NCBI GenBank assembly: GCA_032690845.1
Contig: CM064417.1
Location: forward strand, 11,686,501-11,750,500
Direction of reading: 5' to 3'
From: Eleusine coracana subsp. coracana
Taxonomy: Eukaryota; Streptophyta; Magnoliopsida; Poales; Poaceae
DNA: 64,000 nucleotides
Each line of letters begins with the position of its first letter. Within the stretch, counting starts at the first letter, position 1. The notes under the pieces were generated by a model, which was given only the letters and a program-made list of their open reading frames with translations, did no database searches and was not told the origin of the DNA. A program made the position numbers and the translations under genes. Below are positions 1 to 11,195 of this stretch, piece by piece.

Positions 1-376
1 CTGTGAGTGCACCAGTCAACCTTCCAAAGTCCGTTAAGCAATTTGCACACGATAACATGGTGGCATCATTGTCCGAAAAGACATATACTGCCGCCCAACA
101 TGTCGAAATCATCATAAACACTGCAACTTTATCTGTTGTAACCTCCTAGTATGGCTCTATCCTCAAGCAATTTGCAAGTACGGATGGCACAAGCAAACAT
201 CAATCAGTTAGCTGATTCAAGCCCAAGCTACCAAATGCAGCGGTTTCAGAAATTCCCTAGGATTGGGAGCCAAGAAAATGACTGAACTACCACAACAAAT
301 TAACGACTAGTAGGCCTACTCTTTATGGAGCACAAAGACTGGTGAATCATTTGCAAGGAAATAGAAATGCAGAGGA
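1..376 (-). other. Intron 3 of the ABCB gene, open at the left edge
   Basis: After the exon 3 donor, the rest of the sequence to the window edge is AT-rich and holds nothing resembling the next conserved ABCB segment (GQAS..AFA.GQAAA). I read it as intron sequence continuing off the window. Confidence 0.6.
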
Positions 377-382
377 ACTTAC

Positions 383-1539
383 AGAGAACCAGTGAGGACT
401 GCAAAGATGACATTCATGACCTTGGCTCCGGTGTAACCCTTCTCCAGAATGAGCTTGGCGCCATACCATATCCCCAGCGAGTAGCCGCAGAAGAGGAGCA
501 CCATGACCGTGCCCATGCCGAGCCCGGCGGCAAGGCCCTCCCTGACACCGGACTTGTAGGCGCTCTTGAGGGACTTGTTGTACTTGTCCACCGCCCGTTT
601 CTCGCCGGTGAATGATGCGACCTGCAGTACAGGGCCAGCGTGTCATCAGTTTCAATCCTGTGGCGCATGGCACGGCAAGGCCATGTGCGTTTGGTGACTA
701 CTATTAGTAGAACTGAATTCACCGTTCTGATGGATCCGATGGTCTGCTCCACCACCACCGACGACTCGGCGTAGGCAGCCTGGCCCAGGGACGCCATCTT
801 GGCGACGACGTTTGACATGACCGCGCCGGCGAGGACGAGCGGCGGAATGGTTGCCATCATGACGAGCGTGAGCAGCCAGCCCTGCGCGAAGGCGACGATG
901 AAGCCGCCGAAGAAGGTGACGACGAGCTGGATGAACTTGCCGACCTTCTCGCCCATGGCGTCCTGGATGAGCACCGTGTCCCCGGACATCCGGCCCACGA
1001 CCTCGCCGGTGCTGGTGTACTGGTCGAAGAAGGCTATCTCCTGGCGCAGGATGGTCTTGAGGTACAGGTTCCGTATCCGCGCCGCCTGCCGCTCGCCGGT
1101 GATCATCCAGCACGTCACCTCTGCGATGCAGAATCTCATTAGTTGCGATTGCAATGGGTAGCTCTCAGTGGAGAAGGAAAGGAGATTGATTGGACTTACG
1201 GACGAATGATGCGACGGCGGAGAAGATGGCGAGGTAGATGAACTCGAGCGAGACCATGGAGACCCGGTTGACGACGTCGTGGATGCTGAGCGCGCCGCCG
1301 AAGGCGTCGATGAGGTTGCCGAAGAGCACGGTCATGAAGGGCATGGCGGCGCCGTTGGCCACCGCGCCCAGCGCGCCCAGCACCATTAGCATCACGTCCG
1401 TGCAGTCCGCGAACGCGAACAGCCGGTGGAACGGCACGCGGGAGGAAGAGGAGGAGGCGTCCCCCTTCTTGCCCGGGCTCTGACCCGACGAGAAGGAGGA
1501 GGCATTCGCCTCCTCGGCGTCTCTCCACGACTCCGGCAT
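383..1539 (-). CDS. ABCB-type (P-glycoprotein/MDR) ABC transporter, N-terminal three exons, partial
   Basis: This is a multidrug-resistance-type exporter of the plasma membrane. Plant full-size ABCBs include auxin transporters, but the substrate cannot be read here. Exons on the minus strand are 1539-1200, 1120-723 and 621-383. Introns have GT..AG ends (donors GTAAGT at 1199-1194, GTGAAT at 722-717, GTAAGT at 382-377) and phases agree: exon 1 leaves one base that completes a Gln codon in exon 2, exon 2 ends on a full codon, and exon 3 ends two bases into a codon. The roughly 325 residues begin MPESWRDAEE, with a Ser-rich cytosolic tail, then FHRLFAFAD before TM1 (about 48-80) and TM2 (about 95-118). 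The family motifs CWMITGERQAARIR, FFD, TGEVVGRMSGDTVLIQDAMGEKVGKF and EQTIGSIRTVASFTGEK follow. Full-length relatives have about 1,250-1,290 residues, so both nucleotide-binding domains lie beyond the left edge. It looks intact and functional as far as it goes. Assigning a specific ABCB number would be a guess. Confidence 0.93.
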
Positions 1540-2315
1540 CTCACGCCAAGATTGGGTCAGGTACCCTCCTCGTCGTCGGTGAGATTCGGCGCGGGAACTG
1601 CAGTGTGCCGCTGCTCTGCTGCTTCTCGTTTGGTTGATGATGATCCCCTACCTAGCTCCCGCATACCAGCCGCAGCTCCTCACCTGCCACGGCCCAATTA
1701 TTGCAGACACATTCATCAGTAGGATGTATTTCTTCATCTCAGTGCCTCACAGCTAGTAATGCTAAAAGGAACTTAAAAGCAACCATACATATAGCATGAA
1801 CAGCAGCAAATCTGAATCTGCAATCTAACAACCTACTGTATGAGACGACCGAGCGATTTTTGTAGGAAGAGAGAGGGAAGGAGATAAAGAGGCGAGTTAT
1901 CTGTAGAAAGTGGAGGAGAAGAGAGAGTTGAGAGATGCGAACTTGCGAAGAAGTCGCAGCTGGTTTCGGTCGGGGAAGGAACAAGCCGCCGAGCAGGAAA
2001 GTTGGCAGCTTTCGCACTTGCCACCGGAGAGGCCACCACACCACACCGCCTCCCTCGCGCAGGGGGAAAGAGAGAAAAAGCTTGGAGGAGGAAAGAAGAG
2101 AGAGAGAGAGAGAGAGAGAGAAACAGAGGAGAGATCGGCGCGTAGTAGTGATTAAAGCGAGCAGTGACAGTGGCGGTATCCATGGCACGGCGGGCATATA
2201 AAAATGCAGAGGGGAGGCGAGGCGAGCTCACACGGCGCACCAGTACTCTACTCGCTCACCACATATAAAAGCATCCGTCCAGTGCGCAACTCCGTCCGAG
2301 TGAACCGGTGGTTGT
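1540..2315 (-). other. ABCB 5' leader with a CT repeat; probable leader intron
   Basis: This lies between the inferred start of transcription and the ABCB start codon. It contains a (CT)12 tract on the sense strand (2097-2121), common in plant leaders. It also contains an ATG-initiated frame of 152 codons (2197-1739). Such a long upstream frame would block scanning if retained, so a leader intron is likely. CACTGCAG near 603-596 bases upstream of position 2200 (at about 1598-1605) is one possible acceptor. The exact exon structure of the leader is not resolved. Confidence 0.45.
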
Positions 2316-2344
2316 AATGACTGGCTGGCTGGATCGCCTCCAGG

Positions 2345-2352
2345 TATTTATA
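2345..2352 (-). promoter_or_regulatory. TATA box of the ABCB gene
   Basis: The minus strand reads TATAAATA followed by CCTGG. Transcription would start about 30 bases downstream, near 2315. It is the best-placed TATA box upstream of the ABCB start codon. The two TATAAAA-like strings near 2197 and 2264 lie on the opposite strand. Confidence 0.55.
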
Positions 2353-5300
2353 GATGTGGGGCTTTTCCTCGCCTTCACAGTGCGGAATCCATCACAGGTC
2401 CCAATACTTTCGGGTCATGCTTTTTCTTAACTTGTGTATGTACCACAATTTGCCCACCCACATACAGTAGCTACATTTGAATGATTTGAGTGATTGAGTC
2501 AATACCTTTTTTCTGTATAATGTAATTAGTGATGCTCTGCAGTACAAAACCATTGTACCTACTAGTACATTACTTCACTGTTTTTATAATGCTGTTGTTC
2601 CGACCAGCAACCGTAGTTCATTTTTAGCTCTCCTTCCCGATCTGAAACGACGATATTTATTTTCAGACGGGAGGGAGTATACTACAAACCACGAGACCGA
2701 TGAGAGGCAATCTGAGTCGCTGACGCACGGGCTCGGCGTGGCGTGAACCCTCTCTCACGTGGCCAACGGGTGCCTCTCACATGGACGAGGGACAGAGAGC
2801 GGGAGAGCCTAATCCGGCGAGATTAGAATAAGCAGTTGCTGATGACCGCGGTTCTTGCTCTGCTTTGCCCCTGTTTGTCGCGTGCACTTCTCCGAGGCAC
2901 ACGCACGCTTCGGGTGTGCCATCGATCGTGCCTTTCGTTTTGTAATGTTTGCCTCCGATCGTCGCCTCGGCCAACGCAACGCAACCTTGGCGAGCAGTGT
3001 GAGCGTGTGTATTGGGACCGGTTCCAGCAAGATAGTCACAGTAAGGTCATGTGCATGTGGTGCTGCGATGAACACAGAAACAATCCAAACCACACCTGGC
3101 GGCGTCAAAAGCGTCGTAATCTCGTTCTCCCCACACGAATTAATTTGGAGAAGTTAAGGTGCCGCTCAAAACCAAATCAAATCCACCACCGGCTTGTGCC
3201 GCAACGGAGGAGCCGCGATCCGATTCACACGCCGTGGAGAAAAAGGAAAAAAAAAAAGGCTAGCCGCCGGTAATAAAAGTATTACTGAAATCTGCTTTTT
3301 GGTTGTTCAGAAGGTTTTTGCTTCCATGTAATTTAACCTGGAAAAATCAGAGTACCTCTCTTAAGTCTTTTTTGTGTCCGGCATGTTCGGTTGTCCAGAG
3401 AGAGAGAGAGAGAGAGAGACAAAACGGAAAAAAGGTTGGTGCTGGAGTCGTCGCGGCCACATTGCGTTGGGTCTTTTGAAAGCAGTGAGGAAATGCAGAT
3501 TGTTTATTATTTCAACTGAGAAAGTTACCGCACATCATTACCTTATACTGCTGCTCCAATCTCTTCACTTTGCCGCATCCTTGGTTGATGATTTGTTTGC
3601 GGGCTGTAATAATACTATAATAGAACGGCCAAAGTATGCTTTGGAAGGGTGAAGTGAATGAAACAAGGGCGGCTCCTGCAGTCCTTTTTTCCGCGCTACT
3701 ATTATATAGAAAAACAATATGGTTACGTGTTGCTGCCGGTCAGTGACGTGAAACGGAGACCTGATGATGAGCCTGTGGATAGAAAGATAGGCTCCCAAGC
3801 GTGTGCCGTGCACCTATCAAAAAATTCTCGGGAGCGTTGGCCGCTGCCTCGCCCATCTCCTCCTGTTTTGTGTTCGAAGTCCAGGCCCAGGCGGGGATGG
3901 AATGGAACACGGGCTACATGCGGGGACGCGACGCTTGTACCACCTGCCAACTACTGTACGTACAGCACGAGTGACTAGTTCTCGCTTCGGCGTCACGCCA
4001 CCCATGGACCCCTCTGACCGTGAAGTGATATTTTCCACGCGGGGTCAAACCCACGTACAACTCGTGTACGTACTCGTACGCCGGCGCCGGCGTGCTAGGT
4101 GAGTTTTCATGACGCCTCGCGATTCTCGCGCATCGGCTGCTGCAACTCTTGCTTTGCTTTCTCAGCGGTTTATTTGGTTCAAACAAAATGCCGCGGGTTT
4201 GATGAAACTCGCATTTTGCCGTCGTTTTCTCTTGAATGTGCGGAAAGCTTTGCCGAGACCGACGTTTAGAAAGACGCGCACATGGGACTAGATCACTGCT
4301 ACTGCGCGACTAAAACCATTACTCTCTTTCTTTTCGCTTCCTGGCTGCTGCTGCTACTACTACTACATCTGTGGCACGGGATTCGGCCACATGAGGAAAG
4401 CGCCACGGGGAGAGAGAGGTCCAGAGACTCCAGACCCACAGGCAACAGCTAACCAACGGTCCCAACAAAGCCAACAACTCCATTGTTCCTCTTCCACTGC
4501 TCATGCAAACGGCCTTCTCTTTCCTTCGGAAATTAGCAACACCTGCCTCAACCTCGGAGGCCGCATCATCTCAAAGCCTCGAACCAGTTCTACCGACTGT
4601 GCTCTGCTACTCTCGCTGATTGACCCTACCCCAATATTGTAATGTTACTGTACCATCACATCAACTGCCATGCTAACGCAAATTCAAGTCTACTTTTATC
4701 TCAAAACCCAGACTCAAAAGGACGACGCTTTTACAAGTCTAATATACATCACGGTGGGTGGTCAACCGAAGTACTCCAAGCCAGAGGAAACAAAAGACAC
4801 GAATACAACGTGATGAATCAATGTGTAAACATGAACACAACACAATGCGCGCGAATATTTGTTGCAAACTGCTGGTTTCTTAATCGGGTGGGTGTGCTAA
4901 GCTTTCCTTTAATCAGTTCATTCATCGCGTCCGTTTGTGCTATACTAGTATTTTTTTAATCAAATTTTTCTTTATTTCATTCGGTATGAATCACGTACGT
5001 ACTGGATATATGCTGCTCAAAGAGAAAAAGCGTGCACACAGATGCCGAATATAAATACACTGCTGCCGACGGAAAAAGAAGAGGAACATAAAACGGGATA
5101 TTATGCTCTACCCACCATTTATGTACTGATGAGTGGTTTGTTTGTTAGGCGATCCTCTGTCGAGCAATTATTCGGGACAGCTCGATCAAACGTGTACAGT
5201 ACTGGCTTAGAGCCTCCTCCTTTTTCTTGCTCACCCGTCTTTATTTGTCCTGGAATTCATTGTTCCATGAAAAAAAAAAAGAAATCTTCGTCCTGCAGTC

Positions 5301-5527
5301 CCTTCCTAATTCATGGTGACGGAGCAGCTAACTCAATCATCGCCTGCAAAAGTCGCCACTGCACGCGCCAAAAATCCACGCGCACAAATCACCGATCACT
5401 GCTGCTTGATCGTGCAAATCGTTTCCTTTTTTTTTTTTCCTTTACAATATAGACACAGGAGGAGGTTCGATCTGGTGGTCTCAGTGTATATTTCTCGAAT
5501 CAATCTCCACTGTTTTTGTTTTTTTGC
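2353..5527. other. Intergenic DNA, no gene recognised; AG microsatellite at 3397-3419
   Basis: This is the upstream flank of the ABCB gene. Six-frame reading shows only short unlinked frames without recognisable motifs. An (AG)n microsatellite lies at 3397-3419. A short Stowaway-like end (GGGAGGGAGTA) is visible near 2670 with no partner. GC-rich patches alternate with AT-rich DNA, as in grass promoters. Confidence 0.5.
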
Positions 5528-5535
5528 CTTGTAAT

Positions 5536-5683
5536 CAGGGGCGAAGCTACGTGTATCCATTGGGTCAGCTGAACCAGATGAACTGTAGCAAAATCAAGGT
5601 AAATGAGTGCTACTACCACCGAATGACCCCAGTGATCTAATAATGGACTGACGCCGATGGAGAGCTATCTGGCTTCGCCCCTG
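5536..5683. mobile_element. hAT-type MITE, 148 bp, perfect 8-bp TSD
   Basis: The terminal inverted repeats are CAGGGGCGAAGC at the left and its complement GCTTCGCCCCTG at the right. The 8-bp direct repeat CTTGTAAT stands immediately outside both ends (5528-5535 and 5684-5691). An 8-bp duplication and a CAGGG start are typical of hAT elements. It has no coding capacity and needs a transposase supplied elsewhere. Confidence 0.9.
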
Positions 5684-5691
5684 CTTGTAAT

Positions 5692-6990
5692 AGTATACAG
5701 ATTCTCTCCATCCACAAAATAAACAAAAAAAAATGTCGAAATTTCTTTGACGGCAGTGACGCTGAGCGACGACCTGCCTTATCCACGTCCATGTCATCGT
5801 TTGGACCTTATATACTGTATTTAGTAAGTTGTGTGCAGTACCGATAGGATTCGATGCCGATGCTAATAAAACCAATCACCAACTTCCTACCCCGGTCCCG
5901 GTCAATGCATACACTGACTCCATACATACAGAGAACTAGTAGTATTTTTCAGAAATAAGAAGAAGAAAAAAAAAAGGATTCCAGCTGGTTTCGCGGTGTG
6001 TAGACACCAGACGCGTGACGCGACCATCGTTAGGTGCGTGAGGTGTGTTTTCAGCGGCAGCTTTGCATTGCGACGACAGCCGGCGCGCGGTGTTGCTTGT
6101 GCGTACGAACCTCTACGTGACCATGGTGGTCTAGTCTTATCTTCGTTCCTCACCGAATGATGCGTCCCGACGAGACATCCATCATCGTCTCATCGTGCTG
6201 GTATCCAAAACTCAAAGATAAAGATGCTAGCTTTTCGAACCGAAGCAGGAACAAAACGTCAAATGCGTGCGCGCACAACCTTAAATCGTAAACGACGCCG
6301 GTCGATCCGATGGTGGAACTGACCGACCCTTTTTCGAAGGGAACCAGAAATGCTTGGGCCCCATGTAATGTGCGTAGTAACCTCTAGGGCACGCACCATC
6401 GCATTTGCCGGTGTTCTTTAAGGTAATAAAATGGGGCCCACATTGTATTTAGCTTCAATGACAGTGGGCCCGGAAGCAAGCGGGGCCCTAGGCGTCAGGG
6501 TGCGCGGGATCCACGTGAGGTGTTGCTGCGCTTTTCACTTTGGTGTGAGTGAGTGTGACGAGCAGTGGACTGGGAAGGGCGACACGGTAATGGCGTGCGC
6601 ATGTGAGAGGCCACTTGCCGGAGCCGCCGCCGCACATCGTCGGCACATGATGTCGTCCCCGGGACGTGAAAAGCATCGGCATTCGGGCTCATTTTCCATG
6701 TCGCAAAAGCGGTGAAAAAGTAGAGGTCCTGGCTCCACTATAACATCATCGGCAGGTGGTGGATGCGGCTCGATGCATGCCAGCCCACCCAACTCTATCT
6801 ATCAGTCAGACAGAGGATATGTTAAACCTGCTCCACCACTATAGGAGTACTCCAGGATGGTTTTATAGCTGGTGCCTGCCTAGTGGTGGTAAAGATATTT
6901 CTGAATACTTCTGCATTGCGAATCCTCTGCCTTGCTCCAGCTGATTCAGTGGAGTCTGTCGGCTCGTGCCGTCGATGCCAGGAAGGTGCC
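5692..6990. other. Intergenic DNA, no gene recognised
   Basis: The GC-rich stretch at about 6300-6800 has several overlapping open frames on both strands. None carries a recognisable domain or consistent codon pattern. I see no RNA gene or repeat array. Confidence 0.4.
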
Positions 6991-7005
6991 TACGTTCAGA
7001 GTTTC

Positions 7006-7028
7006 CTTTTTTTTTTTCTTTTGAGAAT
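7006..7028 (-). mobile_element. Ultra-truncated LINE-type insertion (23 nt) with 15-bp TSD
   Basis: The 15-bp sequence TACGTTCAGAGTTTC occurs at 6991-7005 and again at 7029-7043. Only 23 bases lie between: on the minus strand ATTCTCAAAAG followed by a poly(A) run. A long exact target duplication plus a terminal poly(A) is the signature of target-primed reverse transcription, here almost completely 5'-truncated. Confidence 0.8.
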
Positions 7029-7155
7029 TACGTTCAGAGTTTCTAATCACAGTGCGTTGAAGTAATTGATGACGTCTAGGATTATAGGTCAATGCACGAC
7101 CCTACATTTCATTTCAGGTCACGTTTGAATCAGATCTGAAATTAACAACTAGCAC

Positions 7156-7171
7156 AATTGTCAAAAAAAAA
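7156..7171 (+). mobile_element. Ultra-truncated LINE-type insertion (16 nt) with 17-bp TSD
   Basis: The 17-bp sequence AAATTAACAACTAGCAC occurs at 7139-7155 and 7172-7188, separated by AATTGTC and nine A residues. It has the same architecture as the stub about 130 bp to the left, but on the opposite strand. Confidence 0.78.
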
Positions 7172-7188
7172 AAATTAACAACTAGCAC

Positions 7189-8788
7189 TACTGTGTAGTC
7201 GTTGATTTGGCCGGTTCTTAGTTACTGTATACCTTTACGATCGACGTGCTTGAAGACCTTTTACCCGCTGGAGTCAACGCTCAAATGCGTAGATACTCTC
7301 TCAGCAATTGTATATCCTGCGGCAGAATTCGGCAATTGCAAAGAAACGACGGATACAAATTGATTCCCTTACCACGGTGTGGCAGTGGCTGGTCCAATAA
7401 TACTCGCGTATTTTGCTTCTTCAGTACAAATTCTACACGTTGCTTCGACTCTTCAGTATAAATTTCTCTCTTTTTTGGTCCAGAATTAATTGAACCGTAT
7501 GTGCGCAACAAACGGATGGCACTAGCTACTTTATTAGTACAATTTTAGCACATGACATATATGTTTATATCTGCATCAGCCATTCATGCGAGATAGAGAT
7601 GACATGAGAGACCGATCGTCGGCCCAGCGGCCGTTTATGCCCGTGCGCGTATCGTGCGTTCATAGGTGAGAGCTTTTCTGTTCCTTTTCTCGAGTTGCTA
7701 TCAGAGCGACAGCGACCAATGGCAATCCTGCCGCCATCCGGATGGAGCCCAGTTGCGTTGCTCACAATACAAATCGAACGGTTAGGTCATTTCCCAAGTT
7801 GGCGAAGCCGAGTTTTGGTAAAGATGCGGTGCGAGTCATCTTCCCCGGCACGAGAAGCACAGCGGACAAGGGATCGTGCGAGCTCCAAACGTAGGATATT
7901 CCGGACAGCAATTGGAAACTAACCTGGTCACGCCTCTGCCTCCAAAGTGGTACAAGTCACCTCAACTTTTGGGAGCCAAAGCGATCCTACAATTGTTAGT
8001 TTACCTTTTTTTTTTCCTCTCATCTGATCTCTTACCCAATGCATGTTGCCAAATAAATGTGGCTGTTAGTTAGGTTGGAGAAGAAAAGGATGGCGCCACA
8101 CTGCAGAAGCTGGCAAGCACCCGTGAGTCAAAGTAGTATCTTTCCCATCCCGGATTGTTTGGATGGATATTTGGTTCGTCCTGTTCCCGGTTATCTCTAA
8201 ATCTGTTCCTGCGCTACTACTACGTCCAGCGTGATCCTGCTATTACATAGTAGTTGCAAATAAAAATGAGCTCGTTTAAATATGGAACAGTTGGTTACAA
8301 GATATACATAAGTGAGTGGGATGTATGATATATATAGTAGCAGTTTTAGCAAAATAGTAGTTGGAACAGGCTGTAAAATAGGAGAGAGAATTCAGGATTT
8401 CAGATAGAGTATTTGTTAATTATTCAGCGAAATAAAAAATATGGAAAATCAATTAAATAGAAGCTCGGTTTGGAGTTGCTCTTATACTCTTTGATTGAAA
8501 TCCTAAAGATTCATGATACGATAGTGCTTACTTGAGCCGCTGGGCATGGCCTTTTTATGTACTGAAAAGAAGAGACGTGATGAGGCAAAGGCAACAAAGT
8601 AGAGTGCTGGCGTTCATTGGGATGATGAAAAGTCGATCGCGGATTTAATATCTTAACTAGTAGGTTATAGATTATAGTTGAGACTGAGTGATTGTATTAT
8701 CATACACGTAATCATGAAGATGCTCAAGTGAGGTTAGTTTGGCGCGTCCTGAGATATATAGCTGCTCTCTGCATCGGTTCTTTGTGTA
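7189..8788. other. Intergenic DNA, no gene recognised
   Basis: I see short unlinked frames only. A poly(T) run near 8010 has no flanking target duplication. From about 8250 the DNA becomes AT-rich. Confidence 0.4.
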
Positions 8789-8797
8789 TTTTTCATA

Positions 8798-9171
8798 GGG
8801 TTAATTGCAAAAACCACCCTATAATTCATTTAGAGTTTGAGATTCTCACCCATAAGTTATTTTGTTGTAAATCTCTATCCACCCATTGAGTTTTGTTGCA
8901 AAAACCACCCCAATATACACATGTTTAATTTATTCAACATATTTTTATTTATTTGGAGTAGCAAATGATGTTTTTATCAAATATACAAAATTTTGAAAGT
9001 ATAATTCATATTTTTATAGAGAATATTTAGCAAGAATGTCAATTAAAGTTCGAACTATGTTTCATAAAGTTTGAAATTTAAATACATTTTTCGTGAAAAT
9101 AATAGGAATTAACTTATGGATGAGAATCTCAAACTCGGAGTAACTTATGGGATGATTTATGCAATTATCCC
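8798..9171. mobile_element. MULE-type MITE, 374 bp, TIRs of about 60 bp
   Basis: The left end GGGTTAATTGCAAAAACCAC and the complement of the right end GGGATAATTGCATAAATCAT belong to inverted repeats that extend about 60 bp through GAGTTTGAGATTCTC. The flanking nonamers TTTTTCATA (8789-8797) and TTTTCCCTA (9172-9180) agree at 7 of 9 positions, consistent with a diverged Mutator-type duplication. It is non-coding. Confidence 0.7.
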
Positions 9172-9234
9172 TTTTCCCTATCATGAACAAGGCATGCTTC
9201 TTTCTACATTATATGATTGACTAGTAAATTTTCA

Positions 9235-9665
9235 TTACTAGGACCAAGATCAAATTCATTCCCCAGCATTTTCATGTTTCATGCTCTCAGATTGAGTTTT
9301 AAATGAGTAGTAAAAATTATTTTGTTAATTAATATCCTTTGGAGTGTATCTTTAGTATTGAGCCTAAGAGCAAATTCGTTCGTTCTTTCTAGCATTTTCA
9401 TGTTCATGCTCTCTTGTTGAATTTTAAATCATTAATCTGGATAGTGAAAATTGAATCCTGATATATATTAAATTTTGTAATTTAGTACACAATTGTTTTT
9501 TAGTTGTTTTCTCTTGATCAAAGTCTACTATTTTCTCTTGAGAAGTCTGGGGGCAGAAACAAACTCGGAGTCCTTTTCTCTTTACCGACCGGAGGCTGCT
9601 ATTTTCTCTTGACCGGAGTCCGGGAGTAGAAACAGACTCTCGTTACTTTACCCGATTCACCTTTT
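9235..9665. repeat. Two diverged tandem duplications (about 125-bp and 71-bp periods)
   Basis: A block containing AGCATTTTCATGTT.CATGCTCTC appears twice, near 9264 and 9391. Directly after it, CTATTTTCTCTTGA occurs at 9528 and 9599 with matching flanks (a 71-bp period). Both pairs are diverged, so they are old local duplications, not a satellite. Confidence 0.55.
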
Positions 9666-11146
9666 CTTTTTCTTTCGTTTCTTTTTTCCTTTACCTGATT
9701 GAGTTTTCATTTACCTTATTGACTGCAGAATCACTTGACTGGTGGTGTGGGGCAGAATAACAGAGCGCGGATGATGTCACCTCTTTTTATAAAAGGTAGA
9801 GAAATTGGGGAATCCATTATGAAACTCACGGGATCAGCAATGCAAATTAATAGCAATTTCCGTTATATAATACTCCTACAAAGATTAGTATCACAACTCA
9901 ATCGATTCATACGGATGTGGATACTGCCGGATACCTCATTTCAGCCATAGAAGCCATTGTTTCTGCCCAAGGCTCTAATTAAGCTGATAACAGTTCCTGC
10001 AGCGTGCCATAAGGCCGTTTTTGACATCTGGGCGATCGATAGCGACGTATCTCTTCTCTCCCGCAGTGGGCAGTCGCAAATAGTGTTTTCCATGTGCTGC
10101 TTACAATCAAACTGTACAGTACAGATACACTTCATTAGCTCAGCGGGAGCATTCAGGATAAGAAGGGAACACGTCGTTGCTACATCCCTTGATTCCCTTC
10201 TCTGTACGTTCTGTGAAGCAGGATGGAGGCGCGCGCGCCATCATCAAATGGTCCGGTTGTATCTGCTGTTCTCGACCAAGTCAAAGCTGCCAGTAGAAGC
10301 CACGCTAGCCGATCGAGTCCATCATGTCAGCTGCCTACGGCATGTTTTCTGCAGCCCATGGATATGCTGCCGCCATAGCGCCATGCCATTGCCAACCGAC
10401 TGCCAGATACTGGCCATGCCGCTAGCTCGATGCGACCGCCGTTCGCAACGTGACGGCTCGCGTGCTCATCAGCAGGAGGCTAGTGCTGGTAGTAGCTCGC
10501 ACGCTTTATCAATTATCATACCAGCTTTTCGTTGTCTCCTCCCTCCGGCCGATAGACGAGGAGGATCCGATCCGTGACGCCAGTAAGCGACATCGGAGCA
10601 GGTTAGTAGAAAACCCCGTACGGACCGTGCCAATCATCGTGGTTGGTGGGGGGTCACATGTTTCGCCGTCGTCAGATGACTGGACGGTACTGCATCGCCG
10701 CCACGGCTTCAACGAGTCAACCCAATTCTTTCCACATCTGCGGCTAACCCCATGATCGGGATGAGGTTGGATACTTGGATTCTTTCTCCGCCCGTCCAAG
10801 GACGGCGGCCATGCGGAGCAGGTGAGGGTTGCAATTTCGCGAGTGGTAGTACTACTTGTGACTGAGTTGAACTTATTAGGTTGTTCGTGCATTTCGTTGC
10901 CAGTGACGACGACTCATGCTGTGAAGACCGCCGCGAACGTAACAGTTATTGGCTCTCCGATCCTTTTCGGTGCTTTATTATCAGTGATGACCGGGAGTAG
11001 CAGGCCTCGTCACTCTCCCCTCCCCGCACGTCAAAAAAGGAGTTAGGGGCGAGACCATATCGATCGGCAGCTGAATGCCTAACTCGAGATACTACTCTGA
11101 AGCTAAGCAGTGTTCTGCTTTCTTCCGCCACCAACCCTCTCGGAGT
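9666..11146. other. Intergenic DNA, no gene recognised
   Basis: This stretch includes a 206-codon open frame at 9957-10577 on the plus strand. It shows no recognisable domain or convincing codon bias, and competing frames overlap it on the other strand. I see no transposon termini. Confidence 0.4.
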
Positions 11147-11159
11147 TGGAGAGTTGCAG

Positions 11160-11182
11160 GTTTTTTTTTGAGAGAGAGAGGA
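11160..11182 (-). mobile_element. Ultra-truncated LINE-type insertion (23 nt) with 13-bp TSD
   Basis: TGGAGAGTTGCAG is present at 11147-11159 and 11183-11195. The intervening 23 bases read on the minus strand as TCCTCTCTCTCTC followed by poly(A), a LINE-like 3' end. Confidence 0.75.
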
Positions 11183-11195
11183 TGGAGAGTTGCAG

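Noticed and set aside
414..1154. A 246-codon frame on the minus strand continuing from ABCB exon 2 into the intron.
   Set aside because: It reads past the GTGAAT donor at 722. The family sequence continues in exon 3 (VASFTGEK), so the intronic extension is an artefact of reading without splicing.
7990..8030. Poly(T) run considered as another LINE stub.
   Set aside because: No direct repeat flanks it.
9957..10577. A 206-codon open frame on the plus strand.
   Set aside because: It has no domain, no splice context and many Arg/Cys/His residues typical of non-coding translation, and competing frames exist on the other strand.
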